Below the pieces are notes generated by a model. The model was not told where the DNA came from and searched no databases. It saw only the letters and a program-made list of their open reading frames with translations. From Megachile rotundata (Eukaryota; Arthropoda; Insecta; Hymenoptera; Megachilidae), in NCBI RefSeq assembly GCF_050947335.1, contig NC_134995.1:5804501-5868500 (forward strand): a stretch of DNA of 64,000 bases. Reading direction: 5' to 3'. Each line of letters starts with the position of its first letter. Positions within the stretch are counted from its first letter, which is position 1. The position numbers were made by a program, and so were the translations under genes. This document shows positions 37,141 to 51,719 of this stretch, piece by piece.

Positions 37141-39109
37141 CAAACTTGAATAAAACAATACACATCCTTCATAAAGGACGTTGTATAGGTATTTGCGTGA
37201 ACCTTCGATCACATTCGGGTAAGGGTTGTTGACACACGACAAGGACGTTATCGTAGCGTTTCTGTGTTAATGGGCAGGGTTCCTATTATTTCTGGATTCG
37301 GGTCACCGGTTAAATGAAAAAAATACACTAACGACCGTGGGAAATAGGTGGAAGGGTGCGACATGGAATAGGTCATGTGGGACTTAATATTAAGCAGCCA
37401 CGTACTACATCGTTTTTCATTTTCTGTAATTAAACGCGATAAACTTAGCTAGATTTGTTGATAATAGGTAACAGTACTACCGTAATTTCAACTCGAAATG
37501 AAATTTCGAAGACTCAATTAAATTAACGGTTGTTAAATTGCTGGGTTATTTAAAATTACACCGTCATTAGAAACGGTGGAAATACGTTTTAGGATTAAAT
37601 TTTAATCAATCTTGTTTTAAGCGAAATTGCCAGAAATAATTTATTTTGTCAAGGCTTTTGTGATATGTTTGGTGTGATTTGTAATTATTTCAGGAAGGGA
37701 AATAAATGTTTAGTTTATTATTTTATTTTACTCATTTAGTATTTTATTCGTTTTTTAATATTTTCCTAGTAAATACCCGTTAGACTATTTACTAAATACC
37801 CACAAATCAATTATTTATCTCAGGTGACTGATAGATAAGCTTATTAAAAATTGTATCGTGTTTAAAGTCATTTCAAAAATTTCACAAATCTGTTACTAAA
37901 AGTTCCACAGTAAAAAAATATAAAATCCTGGCTATAATAGAATATATTACTCTCTGTTTATATTCGGTTATTTCCTTGAACCTTTAACAAACTTCAATTG
38001 CCATAGAAACCGCATGATATAAGCAAAAATTCAAACACGGAGGATTCGCTTACTAACAATCGTCCAAATCACCCTGAAATCGCTATAAATCGAATTCTGC
38101 AAAAAAAAGAATTACTATAGGCGTGTGATACACGGAACACAAGCGGGACGGGGAATCGTACAAATCGTTCGAACATATGTTCGGTAACCGCCGTTTGAGC
38201 CTCTGCCACGAGGCGCAGCCTGTGTGCAGACACCGGGAACAGCCCAAACGAATCAATTTCACTGATGAAGCTACTAAATCCGGTCGAGTTGAACGCGAGC
38301 ACTCGTAATTGGTGCAACGGCTGGTTTTACAAGGTACACAGAGCACGGCCACGTCGAAGCCAGGAACTAAAAAAAAAAGGGTAGGCGTAAGTGTAGGCTT
38401 GTTCGGCGCACGAGAGAAACAAGGAGACAAAGAGAGCGAAGCTGGAGCAGCGAAAGCAGAGGCAGGATAAGGGGCGGGATTAAAAACGCTGACAAAGTTA
38501 CTAAACACTCGGGTGCTCAGCCCTTTTTATATTCGTCGGATGAAACCTGGGGGGTGGAAGAATGGGGGGAAAAAAAGGGAAAAGGAACACCGATGCCCGG
38601 AGAGAAAGCCGACAGAGAGAGAGGCGCAGATGCAAATGTCGAGGAGCGACGGCAAACTAGGGAATTCGGTGTAAGAGATTTGCAGGTTGGCCACAGGAAA
38701 CAGAGAGGACGCGCAAATCCGACCGGACAGAGAGGAAAAAATGTTTTGACCTCCGCAGTGCAGGCTGGGCAAAGATGGACACGGTTCGAGAAGTCGTCTC
38801 TTGAATTTTCGTTTTTTTTCTCCTTTCTCATGAAAGTAAAATCTTCCTTTGTATTTCGTTCACGTGAAGCGTAACACTTTCTGGGATAAAGTATGCTTTG
38901 ACAAGGAGAAATATTGTTTTTCTGCACTGAAAGCAACGAACAAAAATATACACCCCTACGTTTTAGCCGGGAATATGGTTAGCACAGAGAATACTCGAAA
39001 TAAAATATGTAATGTCCCTTTGATCACGGTACGATTAATAGCAAAGGATTGCTTTTTTGTTACAGCGGTTAATGGTTTGATGTTTGTCGTACTTTTGTTC
39101 GTTGCATTA

Positions 39110-39440
39110 ATTTCTTGTGAATATATTTATTACTGCTTTATTCTGTGTATTTATTGTTATATTCTGTAAATATATTGCTACATTATTTTGTACTGTTAAT
39201 GTTTATGAATATATTATTTTTTTTATGATTATGTTTATTAGTGTATTATTTTATTCTGTGCATTTATTGTTTTATGCTGAAAATATATTTATTGTTACAT
39301 TATTTTGTACTGTTAATTTTGTATTTATTTCTTGTGAATTTTATTACTATAATATTTTGTGATGTAAATACATTTTTCACTAAATTCATGTTGTAAATAT
39401 ATTTATTATTATATAATTTGAGGTTATAAATAATTTCTTC
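39110..39440. repeat. T-rich tandem region with TATTTATTGTTATATTCTG
   Basis: Loose units with ACATTATTTTGTACTGTTAA and AATATATTTATTGTTA recur at 50-110 bp spacing. The hydrophobic ORFs here are a by-product of T-richness. Confidence 0.65.
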
Positions 39441-40779
39441 TATATTACTCTAATATCATCATATGTGTAAATTTGTATGTATAGAGTATTAAATGAAAGT
39501 AAAAAATATAGATTTATGATTTATTTATGAATAGAACAGACTTCAACACACATGCATTTTTAAATTAAAAATGCAGTCAAGAAGTTATACTAACGTAATA
39601 TATATATAAAATAGTGATTACAATTATTTCTAGTAGTTTTAGGTTATGCACGAACACTTAGGTTATAAAATCAAATTAGATTAGAAAATCAGTTATACAA
39701 AATCAAATTCACATAAAAGCAATATTTCTTAATAACTACAAAACTTAGCAATTAAAACATTGAGAAAAAATTTGAAAATATAAAAATGAAGTAATTTGGA
39801 AGTTTGTGAAATATCAACTATGAAAAATCACAAAATTACAAAATTTTAAAGAAAAAATTAAGGAGTCATCCATCGCATGTACCCCATTTTCCCTCACGAG
39901 TATCCGAAATTATCAATTGTTTGAGTTCTCATAATAGTCTGTCAAATATTTCTGCTACTCAAGAACCTTCGTTCTTGATATCTTCATTCCCAGTGATTAA
40001 GCAGTTAAAATCCTCGCAAAGAATGGAGCAATTAACAAGATAGACGCGAACAAACGAGTGACACGAGGGATGCATACTTAAATATACGTTTCCGGAATTT
40101 CGTTTGTCCCTCCATCGGTTCGATATCGCAAGGTCTCCCTCGATACGGGAAATTTGTGGTATATTTGGAGAAGGAAACAAATAAGACACCGTTGTAGAAC
40201 GCAGGGGAAACGTGTAGTAGCTGGCGAGACAGCAAGTGTAATGTGGAGACACGAAATGCCATTATAATGCGGACACGACCGAATCCCAGAGGGTTGTGTG
40301 GCAGGGGGATGTGGGGGAAAAAAAGAGAAGGAAGAAGACAAAGAGGCAGACACGTACGGGAACGAACGGGACGTGACAACACCCGGAAAACGGCGTTGCC
40401 ACGCTGTTATTACGAGAAGATAAATTTCTGAGCGAAACGTCTCTCTACATTCGGAAAATATCGCGACGTCTCTCATTTTCGGTGGCACTCAGCTGAGTCA
40501 CATTCTACTTACGAAACCGCTCGACATCTGTTTCATGCTGTAAAAGCGCGAAATAAACGTCTGCCGTGTCGTATATGGAATTTTACCTTTGCTGTAAGAC
40601 GTTGGGTTAGTTAAATTCATGATACTCACAATTTTTCCACGCGTGAATGATTTATGCAACAGTTATTTTCTATTTGAGCTACGATTTTTCGTGGCCATTT
40701 TCTTTAGCGTTTAGCATTAATTTGATGTGACTGAAATAAATCATTCGATTTTTATAATCGTTTGGAATAATAGAAAATT

Positions 40780-41230
40780 GGTTTTGATAAATTGAAATGT
40801 AGGAAATTCAATTTTGGTAATTTGACAATTTTAAAGTGGTGAAAATTCAATTTTGTTAAACTGACAATTTAAAATGTGAAAAATTCAGTTTTGATAATTT
40901 GATAATTTAAAATGTCGAAACTTTCATTGTAGTAATTTGATAATTTAAAATGTTAAGAAATTAAATTTAATAATTCAGCAATTTGAAATGACAGACATTC
41001 AATTTTGATAATTTAGCGAGGTGAAATGTTAAAAATTCAATTATGATGAATTAGTAGACTGAAGTGTTAAAAATTCAATTACGAAAATTTAGCAGATTGA
41101 AATGTTAAAAATTCAATTACGAAAATTTAGCAGAATGAAATGTTAAAAAATCAATATGTGAAAATTTCATAACTTGATATGTAAAAAATTTAATTTCAAC
41201 AATATGGCAATTTAGGGTATTGAAATATCA
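40780..41230. repeat. Degenerate array of AAAATTCAATTTTGATAATTT
   Basis: Units with GAAATGTTAAAAATTCAATT and ACGAAAATTTAGCAGA recur about every 37-42 bp. The best preserved copies are at 41040-41140. Confidence 0.85.
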
Positions 41231-44200
41231 ATTTCAGGAATTTACCAATAATTTAATTTTATTTCTAATATGACAATATTGGAACATTTTACTGAAGACA
41301 AATATCATTGTTATTATACGTGTTCCATAGCAATAATACAAATTTTGCATTTAATCTTTGATATGTTGTAAAGCATATTATTATTAAATAAACTGAAAAT
41401 ATACATTTTTTCCTTTTAAATTTACATTTGATCACTAAGATAACAATGTACTTTTATTTTTATGAAATGTGTTTCTTTAAAAATTTGTTAAAACTAAAAG
41501 AAATAAATTAGGTTACAATTTCTATAAATACTAATTATTAAATTTATAATATTAAATTAATTATTCAATACATCAATAGTTACCCAAAGATTAAAAGCTT
41601 TTAAATAGTCCAACTATAAATTCACCTACTTTGTTAAGTACATAGTAAAATTATTATAATAAAATACTATAAATTATGTTATTTGAAACTCGTTATTATA
41701 TTTTTTTACTGGAGTTGCACTATCAACGCGTAAACAATTTCAAGAATGATTTTTCTTCGAGAAAAACATTTTTAGGTACATCCCTCGCAATGCTTTAAGG
41801 TCCACCCTTTTTTACGACACTTCCTGACAGTTTCTCTATCGCTCAGCAATGTTCTGTTTGACAAATGCACTGTTCTAAGCGTAACAGATGCGGACGACCA
41901 TTTCCTTGAACCTCATAACCAAAATGGTTCCGTTTACATCTGCATTTTATGTCACATTTCGATGATTATTCTTTAAGAGAACATTCTATTGGAAATTTTA
42001 TGATATGAATCGTTTAATTGACTTTCAAGGTTTTAGTTAATGTTTTAATTTTACATGAGACATACAGTAAATTTTATATTGTATATTCTCATCAAAAATG
42101 TAAACTAGAAATTATAAAATTACATTATTGTATTACATTGTATGTTCTACTGAACTTTATAGCGTATTCTACTGTAGAGCGTATAAATACAGTTGTCACG
42201 CAATTGTCATTTAACCTTCCGTAATCCACGTTCTAATTAATTATATAGTTGATTAATTGAAGCAACTCAATTACATTTTCAATAGTATGTTTCCTAAGAA
42301 TATTAATTATTTAGCAAGTTTTTGCAGTTTGTAAACAATTAACTTTATGACGATAAATTTAATAACTTAAATCGTCATAACGAACGAAAGCATATAGAAT
42401 CATTTTTAAAAAATTTTTTAAAGCGAAATTGCAAAATCTGACTTAGTACGATTCCTATGTATAGTCTAAAGAATATCTCTAAAAAAATGTATGACAAAGT
42501 ATTGCTTTTGGGTTTGAAATCACTAGAATTAAATAACTAAACATCTATCCTTGTCTCTCCCAACCAAAACAAGATAAGAAACAACCGCCATAGCATATCA
42601 ATTTTCCAGAAGTCCCCAAAAACAGTCCTGCGTTTGTCACCAGACTTCACCCTTAATTCAAATGAAATAGGTGTACAAAGATGCGTCAAAGTAGATAAGT
42701 CATCACAAAAATGACGATACCTGCATCTCTGGGGTCATTAATTGTCGACAGCCTATGCCTGTTGGGAGTGGCAGATTCATCTAGATTACAGTGCAAAACT
42801 ACTCTCTCTGCTTGGCGTATTTGCCGGGCATTAAATTACACAGACGGTCGTGCGCGTCGACGAGGGTCGAGCGTCGTTCGACGCTTTACCGGTTTACTTT
42901 CATCACATCCAATATTGATCACGTCCAACGTGCACGCTTTATTTATGCAACGTGGGGTATTGTTGTAGCGGCAACTACGGAAATCGTGTCCTGGTTTGAT
43001 CAGCCGTGCCACATTTACTTTGGATTTCGTTGATGCTTTCCTCCCGTTATCTTTCTGGCCATATAGCGAACACCGACGAAGATTCGAACGCGTTCTGATC
43101 GCAAATCCGCTTGCAATTTCCTGTGCGCTAACTGTAGTCAGTTAACGAATATTTAATTTCGTTAAAAATGACTAACATTTTTTATTTTTTGTTAGGCAAC
43201 GGCAGTTTTTATGGGTTAGGGGATAAAGAAATAAAACTTAGTCAATGTTACATTTGAAAATTTGCTTAGAAACTTAAAGGAGATAAATGGTAATAGTATT
43301 GAATCAGATTTTTAGGTTATGTAACTTTAGAAGGAACTATAAAGACTATGAATACCAGCAATGAAAACTGTCAATAAAGGTATCCAAAATATCACAGCAA
43401 AAAAACATATTTCTTTCCTCCACTAAAAATGTCTTACTTTATTTCCCTCCAAAACTAACCTCAACAATTTAAATGCAAGTTTCACTACATAAAAATTTAC
43501 AAAATTTATTTCGGCGTTTCTATTCAATCTGAATCTGTTCAGCTCCGGGAAATACGATGAACCGTATGCTCGTTTAGCCACAAAATTCAGCAATGCAACG
43601 GAAAATTGTGGTACGTGCGGAGAAATTTTCTAACAAACGCTCGAAGGTACTTGAGCGTGCACGCACGTTTATTCGTATCCCTTTTTGCACGTTCTTAAGG
43701 AATTCTAGGAACATCTGCCGCAGAATAGAAAGGAGAAGGAGGTCGAACAGGTGCGACAAAAAGCTTCGACGAAATTCACGAACGCGATACTTGGATCAAA
43801 GCGGTTCCCGATTTCCGCAGCCAAAAAGTATGGCGGCGTGCTGGCTCGCATTCGAGAAAACGAAGTCGACCGATCGATGTTGTACAAGATATTCCTGTTT
43901 CAATCTTTTTTACATGTTGGTTTTTATGTTATAGTAGCATTATGTGTTGCTGTATTATTGTAAATTTTGTACATTATATTATTGCATATTTTGTAGGTTA
44001 TATTATATTATACATCATATTTTGTATATTGTATATTGTACATTTTGTACATCAGTGTGTGTAAAGGTTGAGCATAAATTAATGAGTAGATCGTGTTTTA
44101 TAATTTTTGTAGTTAATATTCAATTTTAAAAAATTAACAATTTTTAAATGTTGAACTATTCCACTTAGTTAAAAATAAAAATACTAATACAATTTTCAAC

Positions 44201-45649
44201 AGCTCCAATTTCAATGAATTAATTTACAGTCAAACTGAGTTTCAAAATTTATAAAGCGATATAAAAGTATTATCATTAAGAAACTACAAGTAGTAGATCA
44301 AGAATGAGTGTAAAGATGAAAAGTATCGATAAACATGAGTTTCCTATAAAACTTCCTAATCTTGAGGGACTCAACAACTGTTCCATTAGACCGGTGACGA
44401 AGCTAACGCACGATTTTCGAGATATTGCGAGTTCGTTACTCTCGAGTAATTCCGATAATACCACCAATCATCCTGTCACCAGGTTAAGCCCTGCTAAGCT
44501 TTTGCTGCTTTTCCGCCAGTGGTCTGGATCGGAAACGGTGCTTGGTCGAACATAGAAGAAGGTTACCGACTTCCCATGGGGAATCTGTTCGTTTTTCTTG
44601 TTTGGGAACGCGTTCGAACTCTTGTCTCATGCTATTTCGTTTCTTTACAGTTCTTCGACTCACATATTTGTGATAAATTGAAAATCATTAGGGTCACTGT
44701 GTCGCTGCGTAATTGCGTACGAAATTAAATTGAGGTTATGGATGAAATAAAGAGCATCCACTCACGTATGCAAATTGCACACTTTAAAACTATCAAACCG
44801 GTCAAATGAACACTTCACAAGTTTCTTATTATAAGGTACACATTTTGTTAAAGTACATTCCTTGAAATTGGCATTGATTTTCAAGGTAAAGAATAAATGC
44901 GTGTACTAATTTATGTTTCGTAGTTTGTTTATTTATTTTTTAACTTCATTTTTAATTTCAAATTGAGTACACAGTATATGTCAGTAGGTTTAGTCAACCG
45001 TGGCAGATAAGACTTTTTGTCAGAGAATCAAATTTTCTTGAAATGGGCCAAAATATCTAGAAAAATGGTGAAAAGTGTCTTTGTGAGTGAAATAGCTTTG
45101 GTAGAAGAGTGGAAAATTAGAGCAATTTAAGGTTATGTCATTGTACAAACAACCATTGATATAAAATTAAAACAAAGTTAAGTTAAGTTAAGAAAATAAA
45201 ACAAATTCAAAAATATGACAAATTTTGCACAACAATATAATATACTAGATGATTCATATTGTAACTGCAATTTTTAATAATAATAATAATTTTTCGTATA
45301 GAAAGCATTCTTTGTGGAATGAAACATACTTCAACTACAGCAACTATAATTCTCGTTATTTTTGTTGCTGGAGAAAGTAGGTCAATTTCAAAGAATTATT
45401 GCAGGAATATTCTAAGAAATTTCCCAGCAAAGGTAAAGAATTCAAATATACATTTTCTTTGATACTATACCAACTAATAACAGCACTTCGAATATCGCAT
45501 TACATTTCAAACTTTTCTTATAAAGATTGTGTAATTTAATTTTCCTCGTCCTTGCGTTTTTCAATTTTAATTTAAAGTACTCATTGCAGTATCGTTTACA
45601 GTTGCTGGTAATGTTAGTTTCTTTTCCATGAGGACAAATGTGTAAATTT

Positions 45650-46420
45650 AAAAATTTGCATTATTAAATTACAAAATTTTCAAGTTTAAAATATTTTAAT
45701 TTTCAAATTCTAAAATTTCTATATTTTTAAATTCAAATTTTTGAAGTTTCAAATTATCAAATTTTCAAATTCTTAAGTTCTCAAGCTCTCAAGCTCTAAA
45801 ACTCTCAAGCTCTCAAACTCTCAAGCTCTCAAGCTCTCAATCTATCAAGCTCTCAAATTCCCAAGCTCTTAAACTCTCAAGCTCTCAAACTCTTAAGCTC
45901 TCAAACTCTCAAGCTCTCAAACTCTCAAGCTCTCAAACTCTGAAGCTCTCAAACTCTCAAGCTCTCAAACTCTCAAGCTCTCAAACTCTCAAGCTCTCAA
46001 ATTCTCAAGCTCTCAAACTCTCAAGCTCTCAAGCTCTGAAGCTCTCAAGCTCTCAAACTCTCAAACTCTCAAGCTCTGAAGCTCTCAAGCTTTCAAGCTC
46101 TCAAGCTCTCAAACTCTCAAGCTGTCAAGCTGTCAAGCTCTCAAGCTCTCAAACTCTCAAACTGTCAAAACTCTCGAATTCTCAAAACTCTCAAAACTCT
46201 CAAACTCTCAAATTCTCAAATTCTCAAATTCTCAAAATTTCAAATTTTCAAATTTCTAAAACCTGAAATTCTAGGGCTCCTAAATATCTAAATTCCTGAA
46301 TTCTCAAAACCACAAAATTCGAAATTCCAAAATTCCAAAACTTTTAAATATCTAAGCTCTCAAATCCCCAAATCCGAAAATCCTCAAAACCCTAAATTTC
46401 CGAATTCGCAAATAGGAGAC
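45650..46420. repeat. CT-rich octamer array (AAGCTCTC/AAACTCTC)
   Basis: The core 45776-46160 is a near-pure 8-bp array, much of it alternating AAGCTCTC and AAACTCTC to give a 16-bp unit. The flanks decay into TTCAAATTCTCAAA words. On the transcribed (minus-derived) strand it reads GAGAGCTTGAGAGTTT, so GAGAG occurs about every 8 bp. Confidence 0.93.
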
Positions 46421-47499
46421 CTACTTTTCATCCTTAAAGAAACCGGTTCTTCTACCTGTCCGAATGTTGAAATAAAGGACAGAACGTTAAACAAATATAA
46501 AACCCTGTACCCGTATCCCCTAAAAAGGAAGCAATTAATAAAAATCGTTCTTTATCCGTTCCCATCGAACGTCCGTCAGCTTTGCGCACAAACGGCCGAT
46601 TCTAATTTGGCCGAAGTTCAAAGTGAAAATTTCCCGTCGTTTCTGCACGATCGCGCTGATTTTCCTTGCCGATGAAACAGGATCCGTGTGCGCAAATGGG
46701 CGTGCGGAAATGACCAAAGGGAACAATAAGTCGAGGGTTGGGTAGACGCATTGTCCTTGGTAGGTCATAAAGGAAGTCGCGGTGAAGGCACCGGCAGTTC
46801 TGGGATGTCGCGAATGGAAGACGGTAGAGCAAGCAGAAGGAAAAGGGGATCGAGTAAAAAGAGTCGAAAAGAAAAGGGGGATGCAGCGGGGCAAAGGAGA
46901 AAGTCCCCGGGCTAATTAAATAACTAGCAAAGTCACCTAGCAACTTGGCACCTCGGCCCCGAGTCCATCCCCTTTTACAAGTCCGTGGTCTTTCTTACCG
47001 TTGCCTTCTGTGCTTCTGTCTTTCCTTTTCATCCCCCTTCCGCCATTTCACCCTGTCGGTTTCGCTCGGTGGTGCGAACGCCACCCTCGACGTCACCTTG
47101 TTATTTAATTAAACTTCGCGGAAGCTGCTCGCGGCTGCTTGATACCGAAGCACGTAGCTCGTCACCTTCCATTTTCTCTCCCTCTCTAGCTTTCCACTTT
47201 CTTATTTTCCTTCGTGAATCATTTACGGTGTGCTATAATTGTCGAAACGGGGTGTGATGACCTGGATAATACTGTGTCCTCTTCGTGTTACTAACTTCCG
47301 ATATTTTGTTACTTCAACTTATGTACTTTCTGTGAGGGCGGTGAAGAGATTATCATTCGAAGAGATTAGGTCCATTATTACTTTAGGAAATTACGTGACT
47401 TGGTACGTTTAAGCATTATGGTGTTCAAAAGTTTGTGTCGTGCTGCTATGTTTTAATTTAAAATGGCGATTTTACATAACCTCTTTCGTCTCCATGCTT

Positions 47500-47660
47500 T
47501 ATGCATGATTTGCATTTATATAGTTAAGATGATTTATATTTATTATTGATTTATGTACAATTTATATTTATGTACGTTTTATATTTGATTTATACTCGAT
47601 TCACATATGATTTACATTTAATTCATGTATGATTTATGTTTGATTTAATCATACGTGTAC
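47500..47660. repeat. GATTTATATTTA-type low-complexity tract
   Basis: GATTTATATTT, ATTTATGTAC and GATTTACATTTA words recur irregularly. Confidence 0.65.
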
Positions 47661-48589
47661 AAAATGTCTGCAACAATTCTGTATAAAATGTGTACTTTAA
47701 CTGGTTAAGTCTTCATTGTATTGCGTTGCAAATATACACTGTGCAATTCTAATGAATAAAAACGAAAATATTTTTTATCTGTACAATTACAATTTTCTAA
47801 TATTATTGTAATTTTTATTATAACTTCAAAATCAATTTTGTAATATTATTTTTGGTTGAACAAATTTTTTAAGTAAGCAATATTTATTATCTTCTTGACG
47901 CTTTCACAGTAAATAATCACATATGAAAAATAGTATAAAAAGAATCCTTTTGAAAAACTTAAACTGAATACAATTTTTTGAAATCAGAATATTTGACAGA
48001 GGATTAAACATCAATATAAAAATCTACTCTTTCATTAAAATCACATTGCTTCAAACTCATCAGCCCAATTCAATAATACACATAATATCTGTATAAAAAT
48101 AAATAAAACATACAGAATACAGAACGAAGATGAATTGCCACTGAGTTACCGGAACGCTTCGCGATAATTAACGACGAAAATTGACGTACGAAGAGGAGAG
48201 AAAAAAAATTCGCGAGTATTTCCTTCATCCAAGGACCACCATTTTCTTTCTTCTTTTACTAATTTCGGCAGGAGCGTAAGGGCTGTAACTGGTCGAGACG
48301 TCACGAAGGGGTCCCAAGAGAAGTCTCGCCGCGAACCGTTAATTTACTGCTACGAAAATAAACCGCGGGGGATCGTCGAAGAAATTCCCTTCACCCTTCT
48401 TTATTCCAATCTGCTTTCTATCACGATTGCACACCCTGAACACTGACACAAATATCAAACCGTTCCTTTGACTTCGAATATCCAGAAAACGATTTCTTCT
48501 CTCAGCTGTAATATTAAACTTGTCTGCAGGTTATGATTTCTTTGAGAGAATATTTTTATAACTTCATCGTGTCAAAGTAAACGTTTCAT

Positions 48590-49400
48590 GCAAATATATA
48601 GTGTAAACATGTAAATGGACACGTAACATATGAACATATTATATAAACATCTTACAGTGAATATATCATATGAACATGTAATACAAACATATAAAAATGA
48701 ACATATCATATGAACATATAATACATGTATGTAAAAGTAAACATATCATATGAACATATAATATAAACATATGAAAGTGAAGATATCGTATGAACATATA
48801 ATATAAGCATGTGAAAGTAAACATAACATATGAACATATAATATAAACATATGAAAGTAAACATATCATATGAACATATAATATAAGCATGTGAAAGTAA
48901 ACATATTATATGAACATATAGTATAAACATGTGAAAGTAAACATATCAAATGAACACATAATATAAGCATGTGAAAGTAAACATATCATATGAACACATA
49001 ATATAAATATGTGAAAGTAAACATATCATATGAACGTATAATATAAGCATGTGAAAGTAAACATATTATATGAACATATAGTATAAACATGTGAAAGTAA
49101 ATATATCAAATGAACACATAATATAAGCATGTGAAAGTAAACATATCATATGAACATATAATATAAATATATGAAAGTAAACATATCATATGAACATATA
49201 ATATAAGCATGTGAAAGTAAACATATTATATGAACATATAGTATAAACATGAGAAAGTAAACATATCAAATGAACACATAATATAAGCATGTGAAAGTAA
49301 ACATATCATATGAACACATAATATAAACATGTGAAAGTAAACATATCATATGAACATATAATATAAACATGTAAAAGTAAACATAAGATGAAATCATATA
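48590..49400. repeat. 40-bp satellite with a 160-bp higher-order unit
   Basis: About twenty 40-bp monomers of the type ACATATCATATGAACATATA + ATATAAGCATGTGAAAGTAA lie head to tail. From 48861 they fall into a repeating order of four variants A-B-C-D: B has ACATATTATA and GTATAAACAT, C has ACATATCAAA and TGAACACATA, D usually has ATATAAATAT. Three successive 160-bp sets start at 48861, 49021 and 49181. The edges at 48590-48700 and after 49380 are degenerate. Confidence 0.95.
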
Positions 49401-50349
49401 ATATGTAAGCATATTAATGTATCACAGAATATGTGTCATATCAATCCTAAATTTCCCATGAACTTCAAAAATAAAGTACCAAATGAACAGACAGGAAATA
49501 ACTTCCAACTTTTCCATATACTAGTTATTGGAATACGTATGTCCACATACGAGAATCAAAGAGGAACGTGGTCAAACGTTTGAACACAATCGACGAAAAA
49601 ACAGAAGAAGCAAAAGTGAAACCCGTTGAAGGATTATGATCGGCTATTGTGGCACGTTCTCGAGTTTGATGTAAATTTGTTTAGAGTTGCCCGAGGGCTA
49701 CCGCGATGCGCTACTCTGGCCGGCAGAAGTTTAATTTTGAGAAACGCAAACATCCCGTAATTAAGCGGAGCCGGTGAACAGGACCGAAGGGTACGCCTGT
49801 GAAGACCCAGTGAAAAACCACTCATAATTGCCAACCGAATCAATATTTGACTTCCCTTTATAGTGCTGAATGGTCAGTAAGGACGACGGACTCTCGTTCC
49901 ATTGGTACGCACCGTGAAAGCGCTTTTGCTTCGGTTAAACTCCGGAGAGTTTACGGTGGAAAGATTCTGGTGAAATATATATTTTAAATAAAAGAAAAAA
50001 TGCGGTATCTTCTGATAATCCGTGTTTTATTATCCGTGTGCCATTTTCGTTGTTATTAAAGTTTCCGGTAATGTATTACGTTTACAGGGGATATTACGTT
50101 ACTTGGAATATGGACATTTTTTCTAACTCAACTGAAAAATTTTTCGAACAGTGACGTAAATGTAATTAACGTGTTTACTGCTGTGAAACAGCCATACTCC
50201 ATACGATAATGTGATGTGCATAGGGTTCATGTTAATATATTAAATGTCTCAGATTTTCAATTTCTAGTATAATTTTGATAATATTTCGACATGAGAATAT
50301 CAAGCATCTTTTGCCTTCAATAGTCCTTGATGATAAGGAATCTTAATCT

Positions 50350-50830
50350 AAACCTAAATTTTAGGAATTTAGGGAGGAGGAAATTTGGGGTTTTAGGAAT
50401 TTAGAGAGGTGGAAATTTGGGATTTTAAGAATTTGGGAAAGTGGAAATTTGGGATTTTACGAATTTGGAGAGGTGGAAATTTGGGGTTTTAAGAATTTAG
50501 AGAGGTGTAAATTTGGGGAAGTGGAAATTTGGAATTTTAAGAATTTGGGGAGCTGGAAATTAGGGATTTTACGGATTTGGAGGGATGAAAATTTGGGGTT
50601 TTAGGAATTTAGAGAGGTGGAAGTTTGGAATTTCAAGAATTTGGGGAAGTGGAAATTTGGGATTTTAAGAATTTGGAGGGGTGGAAATTTAGGGAAATGG
50701 AAATTTGGGGTTTTAAAAGTTTGGTGGGGTGAAAATTTGGGGTTTTAGAAATTTGGAGAAGTGGAAATTTGGGATTTTAGAAATTTGGAGAAGTGGAAAT
50801 TTGGGATTTTAGAAATTTGGAGGGATAATT
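50350..50830. repeat. Purine-rich array with 32-bp units of four octamers
   Basis: The unit is GAATTTGG, GGAAGTGG, AAATTTGG, GATTTTAA with substitutions, repeated about a dozen times at 32 bp or with octamers dropped. Confidence 0.92.
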
Positions 50831-51719
50831 AGGATAATAAGGCACCTTAATTAGATTGTAATTAAAATTCACCCCAAAACTCCATTGCAGCGAAAATACC
50901 AGTTTGGTTTATCACATTCCAAATGCACTATACGTCACGTGGCACGTAATTGTAGATAAGGGGCTAAAAACATTCCTAACTAAATAGCTGACAAACTCAA
51001 ATAGAAATTCATGCATCACCCAGATACGTTTAAGCAGTCCGTCATTAAGTAATTCATATTTCGTCCTTTGAATCTACGTATACAAAGGGAGCTTTCTTTC
51101 TTCGATAAGAATGAAATATTGAGTTTCCGTTATAACAAAAAAATTCCTCATCGTAGTTGTGATAATCATGCGAAGAGAAATAAAACGAAATAATAATTTA
51201 TCCGATGGCGAGTGAGTTGGCAGTTTAATAAGGTCCTAATAAACTTCAAGTTTTAATCGATCGAAGTAAAAACCATGGCTCATGCCGAGAGTAGACAGGC
51301 TACCTAATCTTTAATCACGTCTTCGATGGAGTTTCTTAATCCGAACGGGGCGAGATCGTAGCTGGAAATATCGCAAGTTAAAAAGAAGAAGCTCGGCTTC
51401 AGATAGCGCGAAAACTTCGAAATCACTGGTCGTGAAACTTCGCAGCTACCGAACGAAGGTTTTCTTGAAAAATCGACTGAAAATCGCGTTTATTTTCAAT
51501 AGTGACTATATCGACTTTCAGTTTAAATTTAACAATGGATGGCATACTCTCACAATTTTTTCTTAAAACTTTTGTAATTTTTTCGTAATTTATATGTTAA
51601 CATTTTTTGTTAATTACCAGGTTAATTTTTAGACCATTTAAATTTGGGAAATAATTCTTTATTCAAAGTATGTACGATTGCTAGCTATACTTCACATTTC
51701 CCTACAAAATTTTGAGAGA

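Noticed and set aside
38069..38936. Several overlapping ORFs on both strands
   Set aside because: They are mutual shadows in a GC-richer block with low-complexity Glu/Lys/Arg or Ser/Phe/Pro composition; none resembles a known family.
48666..48930. Minus-strand ORFs with YIICSYDMFTF repeats
   Set aside because: They are a translation of the 40-bp satellite.
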